The notes under the pieces are model-generated. The model did not search any database, was not told the DNA's origin, and saw nothing but the letters and a program-made list of their open reading frames with translations. From Neptuniibacter pectenicola (GTDB lineage Bacteria > Pseudomonadota > Gammaproteobacteria > Pseudomonadales > Balneatricaceae): a stretch of 64,000 bases of DNA. Positions 57,182 through 64,000 of this stretch are shown piece by piece. The translations under genes and the position numbers were made by a program. The stretch spans positions 248,001 through 312,000 of the forward strand of contig NZ_LUTS01000003.1 of assembly GCF_001597735.1 (NCBI RefSeq). The letters run 5' to 3'. How positions within the stretch are numbered: the stretch's first letter is position 1; each line of letters starts with the position of its first letter.

Positions 57182-59107
57182 ATGGGTAAAATCATCGGTA
57201 TTGACTTAGGAACCACAAACTCTTGTGTTTCTGTTTTAGATGGTGACACAACTAAAGTTATTGAAAACGCTGAAGGCGATCGTACAACACCTTCAGTTAT
57301 CGCTTATACAGAAGATGGCGAAATCCTAGTAGGCCAGCCGGCTAAACGTCAGGCGGTTACTAACCCAAACAACACATTGTTTGCGATCAAGCGTTTAATC
57401 GGTCGTCGTTTCAAAGATGAAGTTGTACAGAAAGACATCAAAATGGTGCCGTACAAAATTATCGAAGCAGACAACGGTGATGCTTGGGTTGAAGTAAAAG
57501 GTGAAAAACTAGCTGCACCTCAGATCTCTGCTGAGATTCTGAAAAAGATGAAGAAAACAGCTGAAGATTACTTAGGCGAAGCGGTAACTGAAGCCGTGGT
57601 TACAGTACCTGCGTACTTTAACGATGCTCAGCGCCAAGCTACTAAAGATGCGGGCCGCATTGCCGGTTTAGACGTTAAACGTATCATTAACGAACCGACT
57701 GCCGCTGCACTCGCTTACGGTATGGATAAGTCTAAAGGCGATAAAACAATCGCGGTTTATGACTTAGGTGGTGGTACGTTTGATATCTCTATCATCGAGA
57801 TTGCTGAAGTTGATGGCGAGCACCAGTTTGAAGTGCTATCAACCAACGGTGATACATTCCTTGGTGGTGAAGACTTTGACTCTCGCTTGATCGAGTTCTT
57901 AGCAGCAGAGTTTAAGAAAGACACAGGTATTGACCTGCACAATGACCCTCTAGCGCTACAGCGTCTTAAAGAGGGTGCAGAGAAAGCTAAAGTTGAACTG
58001 TCATCTGCACAGAGCACTGATGTTAACTTGCCATACATCACAGCGGATGCATCAGGTCCTAAGCATCTTAATGTTAAAATTAGCCGTTCAAAACTTGAAT
58101 CTTTGGTTGAAGAGCTGGTTGAGCGTTCACTTGAGCCTTGCCGTCTAGCACTTAAAGACTCTGGCTTGAGCATGTCTGAAATCGACGAAGTTATCCTTGT
58201 TGGTGGTCAGACACGTATGCCAATGGTTCAGGCGAAAGTATCTGAGTTCTTCGGTAAAGAGCCACGTAAAGATGTTAACCCTGATGAAGCAGTCGCTATG
58301 GGTGCTGCAATTCAAGGTGCGGTACTTGCGGGTGATGTTAAAGACGTTCTACTACTTGACGTAACACCGCTAACACTGGGTATCGAAACAATGGGTGGCG
58401 TTGCTACGCCAGTTATTGAGAAGAACACGACTATTCCTACGAAAAAGTCTCAGATCTTCTCAACTGCAGACGACAACCAGAACGCTGTGACAATCCATGT
58501 TGTTCAGGGTGAGCGTAAGCAAGCGGCACAGAACAAATCACTAGGTCGCTTTGACTTGGCTGAGATTCCACCGGCACCACGTGGTGTTCCACAGATCGAA
58601 GTAACATTTGATTTGGATGCCAACGGTATCTTGAATGTATCGGCTCAGGATAAAGCAACAGGCAAGCAGCAATCGATCGTGATCAAGTCGTCTTCAGGTT
58701 TGAGCGATGATGAAATTGATCAGATGGTTAATGATGCTGAAGCGCATGCTGAAGAAGATAAAAAGTTTGAAGAGCTAACTCAGGCTCGTAACCAAGGCGA
58801 TGCCATGGTTCACTCCGCTAAGAAAACAATGGAAGAAGCGGGTGATAAAGCGACTGAGGAAGAGAAAGCGGCTGTTGAAGCAGCGACTGCTGAGTTGGAA
58901 GAAGTCTTGAAAGCGGATGATAAAGACGCGATCGAAGCTAAAACCACGGCATTAACTGAAGCGGTCTCCACTGTTGCACAGAAAATGTATGCAGAAGCAG
59001 CACAACAAGCTGAAGCAGCTCAAGGTGCGGCAGGAGAGGAACAGACCGGCGGTAACGATGATGCAGTAGATGCTGAATTTGAAGAAGTGAAAGACGACAA
59101 AAAATAA
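57182..59107 (+). CDS. dnaK: Chaperone DnaK (Hsp70)
   Basis: ATP-driven folding chaperone. The N terminus [20 protein letters not shown], phosphate-binding [11 protein letters not shown], and the adenosine-binding [12 protein letters not shown] are intact, as is the interdomain linker [15 protein letters not shown]. The C-terminal lid ends with a Gln/Ala-rich disordered segment and the EEVKDDKK tail. Start at the ATG 57182 (family start), five codons inside the longest frame, with TTGGAGC upstream. 641 aa. Confidence 0.98.
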   Translation: MGKIIGIDLGTTNSCVSVLDGDTTKVIENAEGDRTTPSVIAYTEDGEILVGQPAKRQAVTNPNNTLFAIKRLIGRRFKDEVVQKDIKMVPYKIIEADNGDAWVEVKGEKLAAPQISAEILKKMKKTAEDYLGEAVTEAVVTVPAYFNDAQRQATKDAGRIAGLDVKRIINEPTAAALAYGMDKSKGDKTIAVYDLGGGTFDISIIEIAEVDGEHQFEVLSTNGDTFLGGEDFDSRLIEFLAAEFKKDTGIDLHNDPLALQRLKEGAEKAKVELSSAQSTDVNLPYITADASGPKHLNVKISRSKLESLVEELVERSLEPCRLALKDSGLSMSEIDEVILVGGQTRMPMVQAKVSEFFGKEPRKDVNPDEAVAMGAAIQGAVLAGDVKDVLLLDVTPLTLGIETMGGVATPVIEKNTTIPTKKSQIFSTADDNQNAVTIHVVQGERKQAAQNKSLGRFDLAEIPPAPRGVPQIEVTFDLDANGILNVSAQDKATGKQQSIVIKSSSGLSDDEIDQMVNDAEAHAEEDKKFEELTQARNQGDAMVHSAKKTMEEAGDKATEEEKAAVEAATAELEEVLKADDKDAIEAKTTALTEAVSTVAQKMYAEAAQQAEAAQGAAGEEQTGGNDDAVDAEFEEVKDDKK

Positions 59108-59247
59108 GTCGTATTGACGCTGATTTAAAGGCTCTATTTAGCATTGGCTTTCCGGTTTTTATAGCCGGAAAGCAGATTTACTCGGCACCGCGGGCTTTAT
59201 GCCCGCGTTGTCATATCCGGCATTAAGCCCTGACAAGTGTTGTGACC

Positions 59248-60381
59248 ATGTCGAAACGAGATTATTACGAAGTATTAGGTGTTTCCCGAGATTCATCTGA
59301 TCGGGATATCAAAAAAGCTTTTCGCCGTATGGCGATGAAGTATCACCCGGACCGTAATCCGGATGATAAAGAGTCCGAAGATAAGTTCAAAGAGGTGAAC
59401 GAAGCCTACGAAGTCCTTTCGGATGCGCAGAAAAAAGCAGCTTATGATCAATACGGTCATGCGGGTGTCGATCCGAATATGCGTGGTGGTCAAGGTGGCG
59501 GCTTTGACGGTAACTTCTCAGATATCTTCGGTGATGTCTTTGGGGATATCTTTGGCGGCGGTGGTGGCCGTGGTGGTCGTAGCTCCGTGCAACGTGGCGC
59601 TGATCTACGCTACAACATGGAGATGACACTCGAAGAAGCGGTACGCGGTGTTGAGAAAAGCATTCAGATTCCTACGCTGGTGGCCTGTGAAACTTGTGAC
59701 GGTACGGGTGCTAAACCAGGAACCTCTGCCAAAGTGTGTGGTACCTGTGGCGGCCAAGGCCAAGTGCGTATGCAGCAAGGCTTCTTCTCAGTACAGCAAA
59801 CCTGTCCTACCTGTCATGGTGAAGGTAAGGTTATCTCTGATCCATGTAATGACTGTCATGGTCATGGCCGTAAAGAGAAAACTAAAACCTTATCCGTTAA
59901 GATCCCAGCAGGGGTTGATACCGGCGATCGTATTCGCTTAGCGGGTGAAGGGGAAGCGGGTACACATGGGGGCCCTGCGGGCGACCTATATGTACAAGTG
60001 CATGTTAAAGATCATCCGATCTTTGAACGTGACGGTAAGCACCTTTACTGTGAAGTGCCGATCAGTTTTGTTGATGCCGCCTTGGGTGGCGAACTTGAAG
60101 TTCCAACCTTAGATGGCCGTGTTAAGCTGAAAGTGCCGACCGAAACTCAAACCGGAAAAATGTTCCGTTTGCGTGGTAAAGGAATTGCACCGGTACGCGG
60201 TGGATCTGTTGGTGACCTATTGGTTAAGGTTGTTGTTGAAACACCGGTTAAACTAAGTAGTCGTCAAAAAGAGTTGTTGCGTGAGTTCCAAGATGAGATG
60301 GAGCAAGGTACACGTAAACACAGTCCTAAAAAGCATGGCTTCTTTGATTCCGTGAAGAAATTCTTTGAAGACATGACCTAA
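59248..60381 (+). CDS. dnaJ: Co-chaperone DnaJ (Hsp40)
   Basis: Stimulates DnaK ATPase. The J domain with HPD ([10 protein letters not shown], about residues 31-40), a Gly/Phe-rich linker ([20 protein letters not shown]), four zinc-finger CxxCxGxG repeats ([40 protein letters not shown]) and the C-terminal substrate domain are all seen. The ATG at 59248 begins [11 protein letters not shown]; an upstream GTG is ignored. 377 aa. Confidence 0.98.
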   Translation: MSKRDYYEVLGVSRDSSDRDIKKAFRRMAMKYHPDRNPDDKESEDKFKEVNEAYEVLSDAQKKAAYDQYGHAGVDPNMRGGQGGGFDGNFSDIFGDVFGDIFGGGGGRGGRSSVQRGADLRYNMEMTLEEAVRGVEKSIQIPTLVACETCDGTGAKPGTSAKVCGTCGGQGQVRMQQGFFSVQQTCPTCHGEGKVISDPCNDCHGHGRKEKTKTLSVKIPAGVDTGDRIRLAGEGEAGTHGGPAGDLYVQVHVKDHPIFERDGKHLYCEVPISFVDAALGGELEVPTLDGRVKLKVPTETQTGKMFRLRGKGIAPVRGGSVGDLLVKVVVETPVKLSSRQKELLREFQDEMEQGTRKHSPKKHGFFDSVKKFFEDMT

Positions 60382-60390
60382 TGTTGTCCT

Positions 60391-60434
60391 AAATACTCAA
60401 GTGGGTAGACGTTGTTCTACCCACTTGAGTATTT
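60391..60434. terminator. Long perfect hairpin after dnaJ
   Basis: An 18-bp perfect stem (AAATACTCAAGTGGGTAG and its complement) with an eight-base loop. Its A- and T-rich ends allow bidirectional termination, though no long T run follows. It separates the chaperone genes from cysE. Confidence 0.7.
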
Positions 60435-60454
60435 ACTAGATCATCGGAGATGGC

Positions 60455-61258
60455 ATGAGCCTGAATCCAGAATGCCGAGATTGGCTTTGGCAAGAGATTA
60501 CCGCAGAAGCCGAACAGGAAGTTATTGATGAGCCTGTTTTAGCGGGTTACTACCACGCCAATATATTGGGCCATCAAAGCTTATGCTCTGCACTTGCCTA
60601 CCTATTAAGTCGAAAACTCTATGACGACGCAGTACCTGCAGTCACGTTCCGTTTAGTCATCGAAGAGGTTTTTCGTGATGCGCCGGAAATTATCGCGGCT
60701 GTTTGTGCTGATATAGCGGCGGTACGTACACGTGACCCTGCTATCGATAAATATTCTACTGTTTTACTCTACCTTAAAGGGTTTCACGCTATCCAAGCCT
60801 ACCGTGTTGCGCATTATATGTGGAAGCAGGGGCGTAAGAGCATGGCAATGTATATTCAAAGCCGTGTCAGTAGTGTGCTTCAGGTGGATATACACCCCGG
60901 TGCAATCATCGGCCAAGGGGTTATGTTTGACCATGCAACCGGTATTGTTGTGGGTGAAACGAGTGTGATTGAAAACGATGTATCGATTTTACAGTCGGTT
61001 ACTTTAGGTGGTACGGGTAAAGCTACGGGCGATAGGCATCCTAAGATCCGCGAAGGTGTCATGATCGCTGCAGGTGCAAAGATTTTCGGTAATATTGAAA
61101 TCGGTGCAGGTGCTAAAATTGGCGGCGGGAGTGTTGTGCTTGATGATGTCGCTGCACATACCACTGTTGTTGGCGTACCCGCACGGGCTGTCGGTCATCC
61201 ATCCTGTGATAAGCCCGCACTGGATATGGATCAAAATATTCTGCATGACAAAGACTAA
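60455..61258 (+). CDS. cysE: Serine O-acetyltransferase
   Basis: Makes O-acetylserine for cysteine synthesis. The N-terminal helical domain (CRDWLWQEITAEAEQE) and the left-handed beta-helix with hexapeptide repeats (DIHPGAIIGQGVMFDHATGI, NDVSILQSVTLGGTGK, RHPKIREGVMIAAGAKIFG) match CysE; the catalytic His and Asp lie in DIHPGA and DHATG. 267 aa. It sits between dnaJ and dapB, which are usually adjacent, so it is an insertion relative to the common order. 12 bases before dapB. Confidence 0.95.
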   Translation: MSLNPECRDWLWQEITAEAEQEVIDEPVLAGYYHANILGHQSLCSALAYLLSRKLYDDAVPAVTFRLVIEEVFRDAPEIIAAVCADIAAVRTRDPAIDKYSTVLLYLKGFHAIQAYRVAHYMWKQGRKSMAMYIQSRVSSVLQVDIHPGAIIGQGVMFDHATGIVVGETSVIENDVSILQSVTLGGTGKATGDRHPKIREGVMIAAGAKIFGNIEIGAGAKIGGGSVVLDDVAAHTTVVGVPARAVGHPSCDKPALDMDQNILHDKD

Positions 61259-61267
61259 TGGAATTAA

Positions 61268-62077
<810 letters not shown>

Positions 62078-62099
62078 AACAGACAGATAATAGATAACG

Positions 62100-62126
62100 A
62101 AAACCGCTTTTTAAGCGGTTTTTTTA
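62100..62126 (+). terminator. Intrinsic terminator after dapB
   Basis: AAACCGCTT-TTT-AAGCGGTTT followed by TTTT. It separates dapB from the electron-transfer genes. Confidence 0.9.
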
Positions 62127-62241
62127 TGCCTGCTGATGGGGATTTTAAAAATTAGCTAAATCTAATCTTCTTGCGCTTAATTATGGCCAATGGGGTAGGA
62201 GTAGTTTACTCTCAAAGAAGATACAAACTTGGGAGTCGTTT

Positions 62242-63348
62242 ATGGAGAGGCAAGCCCCACGTTTTTTAGCCCGTCAGAATTTTCCACTACTGCTTGAGCA
62301 ACTGGTGGAACATGGCTATCGCTTACACGGCCCTCAAGTGCGTGATGGCGCGATTGTGTATGATACCTTTCACTCGGTTGATCAGCTGCCTAGAGGGGTT
62401 CAAGATCAGCAGCAGGTTGGCTCATATCGCCTTATAACATCCTCCAATAAGCGCCTCTTCCATTGGGCCAACGGCCCGCAAGCGTTAAAACCCTTATTGC
62501 AGCCCGCACGTGAGGTCTTATGGCAAGCGAAGCGTGATGCCAACGGCGCTTTGGCGTTTATGGTTCCTGAATCGTCTATCGCTAAGGTTGCTGTTATTGG
62601 TGTTAAGGCCTGTGATATGGCGGCATTAGCGTTACAAGATCAGCACTTTTTACAGGGTGAATATGAAGATCCCGGGTACAGAGCGCGCAGGGAGGGTTTG
62701 TTTCTTGTAGCGGTTGATTGTAGCTATGCCGCAGACACCTGTTTTTGTGCGTCAACGGGCGATGGCCCCTCCGCTCAGACCGGTTTCGATCTGGTATTAA
62801 CGGAGCTTGAAACGGGCTATCTCATCGCCGCAGGGTCGGATAAAGGCCTGTCGATTTTACCTCATCTACCTTTACTCGATGCGCAGCCTCAAGATTTGGA
62901 TATAGCACAACAGCAGCATGCCGATGTTGTCGCGATGCAGTCCCGTGCCCTTCAGCCTATCCCCATTGGTGGGCTTGATCGTCAGCGTGGGCACCCGCAA
63001 TGGCAAGATATTGCAGATCGTTGTTTAGGTTGTGGTAACTGCACTATGGTTTGTCCTACGTGTTTTTGTCACCATCAAAAAGATGAGTTGGCGATAAAAG
63101 GGGATGAAAGCCAGCATGTGCGTGAGTGGGATAGTTGTTTTGGTGAGTCCCATGGTGAACTGACGGGGTTTCAAGTTAGAAAAACCATTAAACATCGTTA
63201 TCAACAGTGGATGATCCATAAACTCGACAGTTGGCAGGAGCAGTATGGACGTTCGGGTTGCACAGGGTGTGGTCGTTGTATGAGTTGGTGTCCCGCTGAT
63301 ATCGACTTTGTGAAAGAGGCAAACGTGCTGGGGGGTGGGTCGGAATGA
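62242..63348 (+). CDS. Fe-S electron-transfer subunit (HydB/AsrA-like)
   Basis: A 368-residue protein of the 4Fe-4S dicluster type found as beta subunit of group 3b [NiFe] hydrogenases and of anaerobic sulfite reductase. Two [4Fe-4S] motifs are at the C terminus: CLGCGNCTMVCPTCFC (about residues 258-273) and CTGCGRCMSWCPADID. Upstream, GVKACDMAALALQDQHFL and VDCSYAADTCFCAS are further conserved cysteine segments of the family. The next gene encodes the matching flavin subunit (4-base overlap, ATGA). Hydrogenase versus sulfite reductase cannot be decided without the next genes. Confidence 0.82.
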   Translation: MERQAPRFLARQNFPLLLEQLVEHGYRLHGPQVRDGAIVYDTFHSVDQLPRGVQDQQQVGSYRLITSSNKRLFHWANGPQALKPLLQPAREVLWQAKRDANGALAFMVPESSIAKVAVIGVKACDMAALALQDQHFLQGEYEDPGYRARREGLFLVAVDCSYAADTCFCASTGDGPSAQTGFDLVLTELETGYLIAAGSDKGLSILPHLPLLDAQPQDLDIAQQQHADVVAMQSRALQPIPIGGLDRQRGHPQWQDIADRCLGCGNCTMVCPTCFCHHQKDELAIKGDESQHVREWDSCFGESHGELTGFQVRKTIKHRYQQWMIHKLDSWQEQYGRSGCTGCGRCMSWCPADIDFVKEANVLGGGSE

Positions 63349-64000
63349 GTCGCGACTATCAGACGCAGACGCCTATCGCTGCCCGTGTGGTGGAATTTAT
63401 CCAAGAATCGGACGCTATTTTTACCTTACGTTTACAGCTAGAGGATGCCGCTGAACGGGCGCGTTACCAGTTTATGCCGGGGCAGTTCAACATGTTGTAT
63501 CTGTTTGGTGTAGGCGAGGTCCCCATCTCTATTGTGTCTGATCCGTTAGATGACGACATTATTGATCATACTGTCCGCGTTGTTGGTCGTGTTACACGGG
63601 GTTTGGCACAGTTAAAAAAAGGGGATCGCTTAGGTTTGCGGGGACCCTTTGGTCATGGTTGGCCGTTAGCACTTGCGAGGGATAAAGATCTTTTAATTGT
63701 GACGGGTGGCTTGGGGTGTGCGCCGGTGGTATCGGCGATTAATTATGCCCTTAAACGCCCAGAACATTATCGAAAGCTAAGTATTGTGCAGGGGGTTAAG
63801 CATGCGAATGATCTTATTTGGCAGCACCGCTATGATGATTGGCGTGAACGGGAGGGTGTTGAGGTGCTACTTGCCGCAGATGAAGCGGGGCCCGCGTGGC
63901 CGTTTCATGTAGGACGTATCACGGAGCTGCTGGATCATGTGACAACGGCGTATGACAACTGTGTGGTGATGATCTGTGGACCGGAAGGGCTTATGCAGCG
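63345..64000 (+). CDS. FAD/NAD(P)-binding reductase subunit (HydG/AsrB-like), 3' end missing
   Basis: Open to the right edge; 218 codons visible. A ferredoxin-reductase-like fold: flavin-binding FMPGQFNMLYLFG and GLRGPFGHGWPL, then a nucleotide-binding segment LLIVTGGLGCAPVVSAINYA and CGPEGLMQ. It would take electrons from NAD(P)H for the Fe-S subunit, whose stop codon its ATG overlaps. A missing C-terminal cysteine cluster that binds [2Fe-2S] is expected beyond the edge. Confidence 0.82.
   Translation, partial: MSRDYQTQTPIAARVVEFIQESDAIFTLRLQLEDAAERARYQFMPGQFNMLYLFGVGEVPISIVSDPLDDDIIDHTVRVVGRVTRGLAQLKKGDRLGLRGPFGHGWPLALARDKDLLIVTGGLGCAPVVSAINYALKRPEHYRKLSIVQGVKHANDLIWQHRYDDWREREGVEVLLAADEAGPAWPFHVGRITELLDHVTTAYDNCVVMICGPEGLMQ

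Overview
The window is chromosomal DNA of a marine gammaproteobacterium. Gene order (damX-gltB-gltD-hemE; nrdR-ribD-ribE-ribBX-ribH-nusB-thiL-pgpA; smpB/ratA-rnfH-bamE/fur-recN-grpE-dnaK-dnaJ-dapB), moderate GC, a PomA/PomB-type flagellar stator and an NSS-type Na+ symporter fit the Oceanospirillales (Neptunomonas/Neptuniibacter/Amphritea-like). Genus placement is inference.

Layout. 1-16 kb: end of a DamX-like SPOR protein, glutamate synthase (gltB, gltD), a lipoprotein, hemE, a beta carbonic anhydrase, an O-acetylhomoserine sulfhydrylase, radA, a PilZ protein, a membrane diguanylate cyclase and ettA. 16-29 kb: glyA, then the riboflavin operon (nrdR to pgpA), the opposed isoprenoid operon xseB-ispA-dxs, pomA-pomB and a cytochrome c5. 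29-36 kb: PPK2 kinase, two PAS sensors of c-di-GMP signalling, and a periplasmic solute-binding protein divergent from the larger one.

36.1-51.3 kb is the accessory region. A tandem array of six 85-bp repeats is followed by a terminator that appears to be the original ssrA terminator. It is separated from tmRNA by a roughly 4.1-kb integrative element: an HTH/Rep-like gene carrying iteron-like repeats, an unknown gene, an AlpA-like regulator, a 264-aa unknown and a P4-type tyrosine integrase. Intact ssrA (tag ANDDNYALAA) follows. Between ssrA and smpB, which are normally adjacent, lies a co-oriented 9.3-kb block of twelve genes of unknown function. Five to seven of them share one module, two end in PASTA-like domains, one is a long charged coiled coil, one carries L7/L12-C-terminal-like repeats and one has Gly/Ala-rich hydrophobic segments. 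None has a signal peptide. This is the best candidate for an undescribed multi-subunit system.

51-64 kb: NSS symporter, ratA-rnfH, bamE, fur (with a CxxS variant of the zinc motif), recN with a probable LexA box, the heat-shock genes grpE-dnaK-dnaJ with sigma32-like promoters, cysE, dapB, and at the right edge a two-gene Fe-S/flavin electron-transfer module resembling the HydB-HydG subunits of group 3b [NiFe] hydrogenases; the second gene runs off the window. All functions are read from sequence motifs and gene order; no database search was run.
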